From Pseudomonadota bacterium (GTDB lineage: Bacteria > Myxococcota > Myxococcia > Myxococcales > Myxococcaceae), in the NCBI GenBank assembly GCA_023424585.1, contig JAFADT010000546.1:1-14713 (forward strand): DNA of 14,713 bases. The letters are read 5' to 3'. Positions 6,969 to 13,842 of the stretch are shown here, one piece after another. The notes under the pieces are model-generated. The model saw only the letters and a list, made by a program, of their open reading frames with translations. It had not been told where the DNA came from and did no database searches. The first letter of the stretch is position 1. Every line of letters starts with the position of its first letter. Both the position numbers and the translations under genes were made by a program.

Positions 6969-7550
6969 GTGAGCGAGTCGTTGCTGCGGTCGGTGCATCA
7001 CGTCCCCGGGGTCCGGGGGTTCGTGCGCAAGCAGGTGCTGCGGGTGGTGGCGCGCGGGGTGGAGTGGACCACCAAGCTGCCCGGCAAGCGCGCCCTCAAC
7101 GTGTCCCAGGTGAACCCGTGGCTGCACGTGGGCGGCAGCGTGTCCCGCGCGCGCTACGGCGAGCTGAAGGCCCGCGGCATCACCTGCGTCATCGACCTGC
7201 GCGCGGAGCGCTGCGACGACCGCGAGGCCCTGGCCGCGCTGGGCATCGAGCTCCTGAACCTGCCGGTGACGGACCGCCATCCGCCGTCGGTGGAGCAGCT
7301 GTCGGAGGGCGTGCGCTGGGCGCTGCCCCGGCTGGACGCGGGCGGCGTGCTGTACGCGCACTGCGAGCACGGCGTGGGGCGCGGGCCCTTGATGGGGCTG
7401 GCGGTGATGGTGGCGCGCGGCTGGGACGCGCCGGAGGCGTACCGGGCGGTGCGCCACGCGCGCTGGCAGGCGACGCTCAACGACCGCCAGCTGCGCGGCC
7501 TGGCGGACTTCGTGGCCGCGTGGACGGGCGTGCCGGAGCAGGCCGCGTAG
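6969..7550 (+). CDS. Dual-specificity-type Cys phosphatase, candidate phosphatidylinositol phosphate phosphatase
   Basis: A 193-residue protein of the Cys-based (PTP/DSP) superfamily. The P-loop HCEHGVGRG (131-139) fits HCx5R, with nucleophile Cys132 and Arg138. The general acid is probably Asp102 in VTDRHPPS. The core strands VNPWLHVGG and GITCVIDLRAE are typical of DSPs. There is no signal peptide, but the N-terminal 35 residues are basic and amphipathic (VRGFVRKQVLRVVARGVEWTTKL), which could hold it to the inner membrane surface. Several members act on lipid phosphates, for example mitochondrial PTPMT1 on phosphatidylglycerophosphate. As last gene of an operon that should make phosphatidylinositol phosphate, it is the natural candidate for removing that phosphate to give phosphatidylinositol. 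This is inference; a protein phosphatase role cannot be excluded. Confidence 0.85.
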   Translation: MSESLLRSVHHVPGVRGFVRKQVLRVVARGVEWTTKLPGKRALNVSQVNPWLHVGGSVSRARYGELKARGITCVIDLRAERCDDREALAALGIELLNLPVTDRHPPSVEQLSEGVRWALPRLDAGGVLYAHCEHGVGRGPLMGLAVMVARGWDAPEAYRAVRHARWQATLNDRQLRGLADFVAAWTGVPEQAA

Positions 7551-7559
7551 GCAGGCGCC

Positions 7560-8192
7560 TCACTCCGTCCCGGAGCGCCGGTCGCGCCGGCCGTCGCTCC
7601 CCAGCAGCCGGTCCATCCACCGGTTGCTGATGCCGAAGTTGCGCTCCGGCGTCGCGAAGTGGTGCGCCATGTGGTGCGCGCGCAGCTTCCGGCCCCAGGC
7701 CGTGCGCGGCGTATGCGCGTGCGTGGCCCAGTGGATGCAGTCGTACGCCACGTAGCCCCACACGATGCCCACGAAGTACGGGAGCATCTGCGTCGGGCGG
7801 CCCACCCACCACAGCAGCCCGCCGATGAGGCCGACGACCGGGGCGCTCGCGCCCAGCGGCATCACCAGGCGCATGGGGTCGTCCGGGTACCTGTGGTGGT
7901 AGCCGTGCACGACCTCGTGCAGCCGCCGGGTGAGCGGCCCCCTGCCCTCCCAATGGAAGACATACCGGTGGATGCAGTACTCCATGACCACCCACGTCAG
8001 CAGGCCCAGCGGCACGAACAGGACGCTGGCCCCCACCGTCGTCCGCCCCGCGTACAGGCCCCACCCCAGCAGGCCCAGCGTGAGCGGGCCGTAGAAGAGG
8101 AGCGGCACCGCGGGATGGAGCTTCGAGCAGGCTTCGAGAAAGGCGTTCTCGAACATCGGCCCGGACTGATACCTGAAGTATGAACGTCCCAT
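7560..8192 (-). CDS. Fatty acid 2-hydroxylase (FA2H/Scs7-like, fatty acid hydroxylase superfamily)
   Basis: A 210-residue di-iron membrane oxygenase with the full histidine set: HRYVFH (75-80), HEVVHGYHH (92-100), HWATH (154-158), HHMAHH (173-178). The context of these boxes (HGYHHRYPDDPMRLVMP, GYVAYDCIHW, NFGISNRWMD) closely follows the Scs7/FA2H branch, which puts a 2-hydroxyl on the acyl chain of ceramide. Unlike yeast and animal enzymes it lacks a cytochrome b5 domain, so electrons must come from elsewhere. Hydrophobic helices lie near 28-48, 52-72, 114-131 and 137-152. The start is uncertain: ATG 8192 keeps an SGPMFENAFLE segment that resembles Scs7, but it lacks a clear ribosome site and its first codons are unusually AT-rich; ATG 8156 is the alternative. 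It converges on the operon with 9 bp between stops. Confidence 0.85.
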   Translation of the reverse strand: MGRSYFRYQSGPMFENAFLEACSKLHPAVPLLFYGPLTLGLLGWGLYAGRTTVGASVLFVPLGLLTWVVMEYCIHRYVFHWEGRGPLTRRLHEVVHGYHHRYPDDPMRLVMPLGASAPVVGLIGGLLWWVGRPTQMLPYFVGIVWGYVAYDCIHWATHAHTPRTAWGRKLRAHHMAHHFATPERNFGISNRWMDRLLGSDGRRDRRSGTE

Positions 8193-8296
8193 ACTGGACG
8201 AAGGTTGGGACGGGGAGTCCCGGGCGCCCGTGCCCGTCCGCCCCTCGCCATATCGCCGGACGGAGCGGCCCCAGCCCCTCCGGGCGCGCAACGGAA

Positions 8297-8324
8297 AAGG
8301 CCCCGGCGTGAGGGCCGGGGCCTT
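8297..8324 (-). terminator. Intrinsic terminator of the minus-strand MMPL transporter
   Basis: AAGGCCCCGGC (8297-8307) and GCCGGGGCCTT (8314-8324) form a perfect 11-bp stem with a 6-nt loop, 29 bp past the stop at 8354. On the minus strand the stem runs straight into TTTT then CC, a short U-tract. It separates the transporter from the downstream hydroxylase gene, which therefore probably has its own promoter. Confidence 0.8.
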
Positions 8325-8353
8325 CCTGTCCGCACGGGCGCGCCCGACGCGCT

Positions 8354-10837
8354 TCAGCTCTCCGCGGGGTGCTCGGCGCCGTCGCCGCTGGCCGGGGTGG
8401 GCGTGGTGCTGTGCTTGTGGCGCCAGCGGTCCACCAGCAGGAGGAGCGCCGGGAAGCCCACCAGCACGATGACCATGTTCACCGCGAAGCCCAGGTTGGC
8501 CAGGTCGCCAATGGAGTTGAGGCCCGGGTGCTTGGCGAACACCAGCGCCAGGAAGCCGATGGCGCTCGTCAGCAGGCCGCCCGCGATGGCCCGCCCGGTC
8601 TCCGCGTAGACGCTCACGAAGTCCGAGCCCGGCTCACCCAGCCGTTCAATCAGGTGCACGCCCGCGTCCACCGTCGTCCCGATGAGCACCGGGATGACGA
8701 CGATGTTCAGGTAGTTGAACTGGAGGCCCATGAGGGCCATCAGGCCCACCAGCGCCGCGATGGAGAGCAGCGTGGGCAGCATGCAGATGACCGCGTTGCG
8801 CAGGCTGCCCAGCGTCAGCCACATGGCCAGGAAGACGCTGACGACCGCGGCCACCAGGATGCGCGGGCCCTCGGACGCCACCATGTCCAGGATGTCCGCC
8901 AGGATGAGCGCCTCGCCCGCCGCGGACACCTGGCTGCCGTCCGGCATCTGGAGGTTGCGCACCTCCTTGGTGAAGCGCCGCGTGCCCGCCCCGTCCGACA
9001 GGCTCACGTTCGCGTAGACCAGCACCACGCCGCCCTTCTGGCCGACCGCCGGCTCGAACTGGCGGCGCAGGCTCACCGGCAGGTCCTCGCGCACGAAGGG
9101 CTTCGCGGCCGTCATCTTCACCGCGCGCGCCAGGTCCTCGCGCTGGGCCTTGTCCACCCGCTCCGGGTCGATGCGCTGGAGCTTCTGGTGGATGGACTGG
9201 AGCAGCGCGTGCTTCTCCTCCTGCTGCCGGGGCACCAGGTCCTCCAGCGCGCCCACGAAGTCGATGGTGGAGTCCTTGCCGTACTTCGCCTTGCGCGCCT
9301 GGAGCTGGTTCACCACCTCGCGCTCCATGGACTCCGTGTCCGTCAGCACCACCACCGGCGTCGCGGAGTAGCCCAGGATGTGGTCGATGCGGCGGTCCAG
9401 CCGCACGCTCGGCAGCGACACGTCATCCAGCTTCGTGGAGTCGTAGTTGAAGCTCACCCGGTACGCCTGGCTGATGAGCCCCACCAGCGCCACGCCGATG
9501 ACCAGCGCCACCGCGCGGTAGTGGCGCGGCAGGAAGCGCGCGAGCATCGCCATGGGCCCGGACTGCGACTGGTGCTCCCGCGGCACCCAGCCAAAGCGCG
9601 ACACCAGGCCCAGCAGCGCCGGCAGGATGAGCAGGTACGACGCCACGCTCACCATCATGCCCACCGCCGCGATGACGCCGAACTCGTGGAACGCCCTGAA
9701 CTCCGACCACGACAGGCTCAGGAACGTGAGCGCCGCCACCAGCGCGGAGATGAGCGCGGAGAAGCCCGTGTGCCGGAACGTCTCCCGCACCGCCTCCTCC
9801 GACGTCATGCCCTCCGAGCGCAGCGTGCCCCACCGCCCCAGCAGGTGGATGCCGTGCTCCACGCCCAGGCCGCCCAGCACCGCCGCGAGGAAGCCCGTGA
9901 GCAGGTTCACCTGCCCGTACGCGATGCCCACGAAGCCGTAGGTCCACGCCAGGCCCGCGACCACCGGCGCCATGGTGAGGCCCACGGACAGCGCGCTGCG
10001 GAAGTGGAAGATGAGGTAGGCCAGCAGCAGCACCAGCGCCAGCGTGGACGCGCGCGCCAGGTCGCCGGTGATGACCTCCTGCTGGTCGATCTTCTTCTTG
10101 AACGTGCCGGTGATCTCCGTGTGGAAGCCGGGGCCGTACTTCGACAGGTCCTGCTTCGCCAGGTAGTCCTCCACCTGGGAGATGACCGTCTTGGAGTAGC
10201 CCAGGTCCGCGGAGGAGCCCTTGGCCTTGAGGAGCATCACCACCATGCGCTCCTGCGGATCCAGGTAGTACAGGCCGCCCTGCCCCGCGAGCCGCATGTT
10301 CGCGCCGCCGGTGTACTTCTTCTGGATGTCGCTGAAGTCCAGCGACGGGGCCGGCTCGTCCTCCAGGCGCACGAAGAGCGGGTTGGCCTGCTCCTTCTCC
10401 CACGCGAAGCGCGCGTCGATGCGCTGCTCGATGGTCTTCAGGTCCGGCAGGTCCACGTAGTAGAGGCCGTGCTCCTCGAAGAACTGGCTGGGCCGCTGCG
10501 CGTTGACGAAGCGGATCTCCGACAGCGTCGCCAGCTTCGGCGCCAGGTCATCCACGAACTGCTTGAGCTGTTCGGGCTCCGCGCCGATGCCGGCCACCAC
10601 CACGTTGCCCATGCCGCCGAAGCGCGTGCGCAGCTTCTCCAGGTCCTGCACGGCCTGGAACGACTTGGGTAGCAGGTTCGCCAGGTCCGCGTTGAGGCGC
10701 AGGTCGCGCGCGAAGAAGGTGCCCAGGCCCGTGAGGACCAGCGTCACGAACAGCGCCACCCAGGGCCGCTGGTGGCTGCGGGCCGCCAACGAGCCCATCG
10801 CCGCCTCGAACCGCCCGGACCACCGCGTCTCACTCAT
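8354..10837 (-). CDS. MMPL/RND-family lipid exporter (HpnN-like), paralogue 1
   Basis: An 827-residue inner-membrane transporter of the MMPL branch of RND, energised by the proton gradient. Layout: TM1 about 25-43; a large periplasmic loop 45-260 (contains SKYGPGFHTEITG); TM2-6 about 263-415, a sterol-sensing-like block; TM7 about 441-457; a second periplasmic loop to 655; TM8-12 about 658-803. TM4 has GGLGVEHGIHLLGR with Glu327 where many RND pumps have Asp; the TM10 equivalent is GTTVDAGVHLIERL with Asp724. The architecture is that of hopanoid (HpnN) and mycobacterial lipid exporters. The start at 10837 has AGGAAG 8 nt upstream. The substrate is unknown; the inositol/sphingolipid genes nearby make a membrane lipid plausible, but it is a separate transcript. 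Confidence 0.92.
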   Translation of the reverse strand: MSETRWSGRFEAAMGSLAARSHQRPWVALFVTLVLTGLGTFFARDLRLNADLANLLPKSFQAVQDLEKLRTRFGGMGNVVVAGIGAEPEQLKQFVDDLAPKLATLSEIRFVNAQRPSQFFEEHGLYYVDLPDLKTIEQRIDARFAWEKEQANPLFVRLEDEPAPSLDFSDIQKKYTGGANMRLAGQGGLYYLDPQERMVVMLLKAKGSSADLGYSKTVISQVEDYLAKQDLSKYGPGFHTEITGTFKKKIDQQEVITGDLARASTLALVLLLAYLIFHFRSALSVGLTMAPVVAGLAWTYGFVGIAYGQVNLLTGFLAAVLGGLGVEHGIHLLGRWGTLRSEGMTSEEAVRETFRHTGFSALISALVAALTFLSLSWSEFRAFHEFGVIAAVGMMVSVASYLLILPALLGLVSRFGWVPREHQSQSGPMAMLARFLPRHYRAVALVIGVALVGLISQAYRVSFNYDSTKLDDVSLPSVRLDRRIDHILGYSATPVVVLTDTESMEREVVNQLQARKAKYGKDSTIDFVGALEDLVPRQQEEKHALLQSIHQKLQRIDPERVDKAQREDLARAVKMTAAKPFVREDLPVSLRRQFEPAVGQKGGVVLVYANVSLSDGAGTRRFTKEVRNLQMPDGSQVSAAGEALILADILDMVASEGPRILVAAVVSVFLAMWLTLGSLRNAVICMLPTLLSIAALVGLMALMGLQFNYLNIVVIPVLIGTTVDAGVHLIERLGEPGSDFVSVYAETGRAIAGGLLTSAIGFLALVFAKHPGLNSIGDLANLGFAVNMVIVLVGFPALLLLVDRWRHKHSTTPTPASGDGAEHPAES

Positions 10838-10914
10838 GGATGTGACTTCCTGCTGAAAGCCCGCGCCGTGACGGCGGGGAAAACCTTGAGCCCGGACGAA
10901 CCGGGCCGCTCACG

Positions 10915-10943
10915 CGTATATGCCCCGGGCCATCGTGCGTCCA
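10915..10943 (-). promoter_or_regulatory. Sigma70-like promoter of MMPL paralogue 1
   Basis: Read on the minus strand: TGGACG (10943-10938, 4 of 6 to -35), a 17-bp spacer, TATACG (10920-10915, 4 of 6 to -10). It lies about 80 bp before the ATG at 10837 and holds one of the few TATA-like sequences in the window. The leader it would make carries two small stems, 10890-10906 (GCCCGG/CCGGGC) and 10864-10876 (CGCCGT/ACGGCG). Confidence 0.4.
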
Positions 10944-11176
10944 GGCATCGGCCCCAGGCCTCCACTGGCCGCACGCCTGTCCCTGGAACAAAGGGGGCAT
11001 CAACGAACCCCGCCATGTATGCCGCCCCGGCGTGGGGCGTGCCAGGGGAACCGCAGCGCGCCTGGGTTTGAGGCATTTTGCCCCAGGCCCCGTGAGCGCC
11101 GGGGAGCAGGCGGGCCGCCCCTCGCGCCGTCATGCCGGTGGGGCGCGGCGTGGCCAGCTTCTGCTTCGACACGGGC

Positions 11177-11193
11177 CCTGCTTGGGAAGCAGG
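11177..11193. repeat. Perfect inverted repeat in the leader of MMPL paralogue 2
   Basis: CCTGCTT, GGG, AAGCAGG: 7-bp perfect arms with a 3-nt loop, 77 bp before ATG 11270. It could be an operator or an RNA stem in the leader; nothing in the sequence decides between them. Confidence 0.4.
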
Positions 11194-11269
11194 CGCCGCT
11201 TGGAGGGGATGCGTCCGCGTGCCCCGGTCCGGTCGGTGCCGGCTCCCGGAGCGCGGGCGTCCACGCTCG

Positions 11270-13795
11270 ATGGCCTCGAACCCGACCTCAGCCGCGGAGC
11301 GCGGGTGGATTCACCGCGTGGAGCGCACGATGGGTGCGCTGGCCGCGCACAACCACCGCCGTCCCGGCGTCGCGCTCGTCTGCGCCCTGGTGCTGTCCGC
11401 CCTGGGCATGCTGTCCGCCCGCCACCTGGCCCTCAACGCGAACCTGGTGGACCTGCTGCCCCCCTCGTTCGAGAGCGTGCAGGCCATCCACACGCTGGAG
11501 GAGCGCTTCGGCGCCCAGGGGTGGGTGGTGGTGGTGGGAGAGGACGCGGACCCGGCGCAGCTCCAGCGCTTCGCGGAGGACCTGGCGCCGAAGCTGGAGG
11601 CGCTGCCGGGCATCCGCTACGTGGAGATCACCCGCCCCAGCAGCTTCTTCCGCAGCCACGCGCTCTACTTCCTGTCGCCCGAGGACCTGAAGGAGGTGGA
11701 GCGCCGCATCGAGGCGCGCCTGCGCTGGGAGCGGCAGCGCGCCAACCCGCTCTTCGTGTCGCTGGACGACGAGCCGGCCCCGTCGCTGGACTTCTCCGAC
11801 CTGGAGCGGAAGTACGGCGGCGGCGCGGTGACGCGCCTCTCCAGCCACCCCAGCGACTACTACCTGGACCCCGCCGCGCGCCGCGTGGTGGTGCTGGCCA
11901 GGCCGGAGATGTCGTCCGCGGACCTCACCTTCTCGACGAAGATCGTCGACGAGGTGCGGGGCGTGCTGGAGCAGCAGGACCTGTCGAAGTACGGGCCCGG
12001 CTTCCATACGGAGCTCACCGGCTCGTACCAGAAGAAGATGGATCAGCAGGCGCAGATCACCCACGACGTGGCGGTGGCCTCGACGGTGGCCTCGGTGCTG
12101 GTGCTGCTCTACCTGGTCCTGCACTTCCGCAGCCTGCTCGCGGTGGGGATGGTGCTGGCGCCGGTGGGCGCGGGCCTGGCGTGGACCTACGGCCTGGTGG
12201 GCGTGGCGTATGGCCGGGTGAACCTGCTCACGGCCTTCCTGGGCGCCATCCTGGGCGGCCTGGGCGTGGAGCACGGCATCCACCTGCTGGGCCGCTACCT
12301 CGCCCTGCGCGGAGAGGGCCGGTCCTCCGAGGAGGCCACGCGCGAGTCGTTCACGCACACGGGCGGCTCGGCGCTGGTGTCCGCGCTGGTGGCGGCGCTC
12401 ACCTTCTTCGTGCTGGGCACCTCGCGGCTCAGGGCGTTCCGAGAGTTCGGCGTCATCGCGGGGGTGGGCATGCTGGTGCTCATCCTCGCGTACGTGCTGG
12501 TGCTGCCCGCGGTGCTGGGGCTGGTGGCGCGCCACGGCTGGAGGCCCCGGGCGTCCTCCACGGAGGCGACGGAGGCCCCCCTGGGCCGCATCATCACCCG
12601 CCGGCGCGGGCTGCTCACCGCCGTGTCCGCGCTCGTCGTGGCGGGCCTGCTCACGCAGATTCCGCGCCTGCGGTTCGACTACGACATCGGCTCGTTGCAG
12701 GACCAGCGCCTGGACTCCTTCGTCCTGGACCGCGCCGTCAACCAGCTCATCGGCTATTCGCAGGTCCCGCTCGTGGTGCTCACGCGCTCGCGCGAGGAGG
12801 AGGCCGCGGTCGCCCGGGAGATCCAGGCGCGCAAGCAGCAGCGGGGCGCCAGCTCCACGGTGGACTTCGTCGCGGCGCTCGCGACCCTGGTGCCGGACCG
12901 GCAGGGGGAGAAGCAGGCCATCCTGGCGGACATCGGGAAGCTGCTGGAGAGCGTGCCCGAAGGACAGCTCACCTCCGAGCACCGCCAGCAGCTGGCGGAG
13001 CTGCGCAGGCAGGTGGCGGCGAAGCCCTTCACCGTGGCGGACCTGCCGTCCAGCGTGCGCCAGCAGTTCGAGGGGCGCGACGGCCCGGGCACCGGCTTCG
13101 TGCTGGTGTACCCGTCCGTGGACCAGTCCGACGGCCAGGCCACGCGCCGGCTGGCGAAGGAGGTCCGCGGGGTGACGCTGCCGGATGGCCGGCCCGCGGT
13201 CGTGGCCGGCGAGGCGCTGGTGCAGGCGGACATCTTCAACCTGGTGGCGCACGAGGCGCCGTTCATCCTGCTGGGCTCGACGCTCGCGGTGCTGCTGGCC
13301 ATGTGGCTGACGCTGGGCGGGCTGCGCGTCGCGCTCCTGTGCCTGATGCCCACGGTGGTGTCGCTCTTCGCGCTCCTGGGGCTGATGCCCGTGCTGCGCA
13401 TGGAGTTCAACTACCTCAACATCCTGGTCATCCCGGTGCTCATCGGGACGACGGTGGACGCGGGCGTGCACCTCATCACGCGGCTCGCGTCGCCGGGCAG
13501 CGACTTCGTGCGGGTGTACTCGGAGACGGGCAAGGCCATCTGCGGCGGCCTGATGACCAGCGCGGTGGGCTTCGGCGCGCTGCTGCTCGCGGACCACCCG
13601 GGGCTCAACTCGATTGGCGCCCTGGCGAACGTGGGGTTCGGGATGAACCTGCTCATCATGCTGGTGGGCTTCCCGGCCCTGCTGCTGGTGCTCTCCGAGC
13701 GCAAGCGGCGCCACCGTGCGGTTCCCTCACAGCCCCGGGGTGAGCACCTCATCAGGGAGGGCCCGGGCCCCCAGCGGCCCACGCCCACCCCCTAG
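11270..13795 (+). CDS. MMPL/RND-family lipid exporter (HpnN-like), paralogue 2
   Basis: An 841-residue paralogue of the divergent transporter, co-linear with it throughout and by eye around half identical, more in the membrane blocks. It shares the double six-helix layout, SKYGPGFHTELTG in the first periplasmic loop, GGLGVEHGIHLLGR in TM4 (Glu334) and GTTVDAGVHLITRL in TM10 (Asp730). Start ATG 11270 is chosen by alignment: its first residues (MASNPTSAAERGWIHRVERTMGALAAHNHRRP, given in part) match the length of the paralogue's N-terminus. The ribosome site is weak (GGAG is 18 nt away), and the frame is open back to 11132, but that extension looks non-coding. It probably exports a lipid across the inner membrane, alone or as a partner of the paralogue. 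A GC-rich hairpin overlaps its stop codon. Confidence 0.9.
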   Translation: MASNPTSAAERGWIHRVERTMGALAAHNHRRPGVALVCALVLSALGMLSARHLALNANLVDLLPPSFESVQAIHTLEERFGAQGWVVVVGEDADPAQLQRFAEDLAPKLEALPGIRYVEITRPSSFFRSHALYFLSPEDLKEVERRIEARLRWERQRANPLFVSLDDEPAPSLDFSDLERKYGGGAVTRLSSHPSDYYLDPAARRVVVLARPEMSSADLTFSTKIVDEVRGVLEQQDLSKYGPGFHTELTGSYQKKMDQQAQITHDVAVASTVASVLVLLYLVLHFRSLLAVGMVLAPVGAGLAWTYGLVGVAYGRVNLLTAFLGAILGGLGVEHGIHLLGRYLALRGEGRSSEEATRESFTHTGGSALVSALVAALTFFVLGTSRLRAFREFGVIAGVGMLVLILAYVLVLPAVLGLVARHGWRPRASSTEATEAPLGRIITRRRGLLTAVSALVVAGLLTQIPRLRFDYDIGSLQDQRLDSFVLDRAVNQLIGYSQVPLVVLTRSREEEAAVAREIQARKQQRGASSTVDFVAALATLVPDRQGEKQAILADIGKLLESVPEGQLTSEHRQQLAELRRQVAAKPFTVADLPSSVRQQFEGRDGPGTGFVLVYPSVDQSDGQATRRLAKEVRGVTLPDGRPAVVAGEALVQADIFNLVAHEAPFILLGSTLAVLLAMWLTLGGLRVALLCLMPTVVSLFALLGLMPVLRMEFNYLNILVIPVLIGTTVDAGVHLITRLASPGSDFVRVYSETGKAICGGLMTSAVGFGALLLADHPGLNSIGALANVGFGMNLLIMLVGFPALLLVLSERKRRHRAVPSQPRGEHLIREGPGPQRPTPTP

Positions 13796-13818
13796 GCCGG
13801 GGAGCCCTCCGCCCGGCC
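13795..13818 (+). terminator. Hairpin at the end of MMPL paralogue 2
   Basis: GGCCGGG (13795-13801) and CCCGGCC (13812-13818) form a perfect 7-bp GC stem with a 10-nt loop, directly at the stop codon. No U-tract follows. It may terminate or attenuate transcription before the next gene, whose ribosome site starts at 13829. Confidence 0.35.
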
Positions 13819-13842
13819 CCCTACCGGCAAGGAGCGAGGACG

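Larger units (their letters stand above)
10838..11269. other. 432-bp divergent control region between the two MMPL genes
   Basis: I see no convincing gene here: frames that cross it are Arg/Pro/Gly-rich and lack ribosome sites. It holds the minus-strand promoter candidate, stems in both leaders, and several short inverted repeats: GCCCC/GGGGC at 11024-11038, CCTGGG/CCCAGG at 11061-11087, and CCTGCTT/AAGCAGG at 11177-11193. No good sigma70-type pair was found for the rightward gene. Confidence 0.5.

Noticed and set aside
8369..10672. Plus-strand open frame of 767 codons opposite MMPL paralogue 1
   Set aside because: Arg/His/Gln/Val-rich antisense translation with no motif and no ribosome site; the minus-strand MMPL gene is unmistakable.
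11153..11168. Sigma54-like sequence (TGGC followed by TGCTT) before MMPL paralogue 2
   Set aside because: The GG-to-GC spacing is one base short of the -24/-12 rule, which sigma54 does not tolerate.
11132..11269. Upstream start extending MMPL paralogue 2 by 46 residues
   Set aside because: The extra residues are Arg/Pro/Gly-rich with no counterpart in the paralogue, and the leader hairpin at 11177-11193 lies in this stretch.
11288..13714. Minus-strand open frame of 808 codons opposite MMPL paralogue 2
   Set aside because: The same antisense artefact: His/Gln/Arg-rich, no domain.
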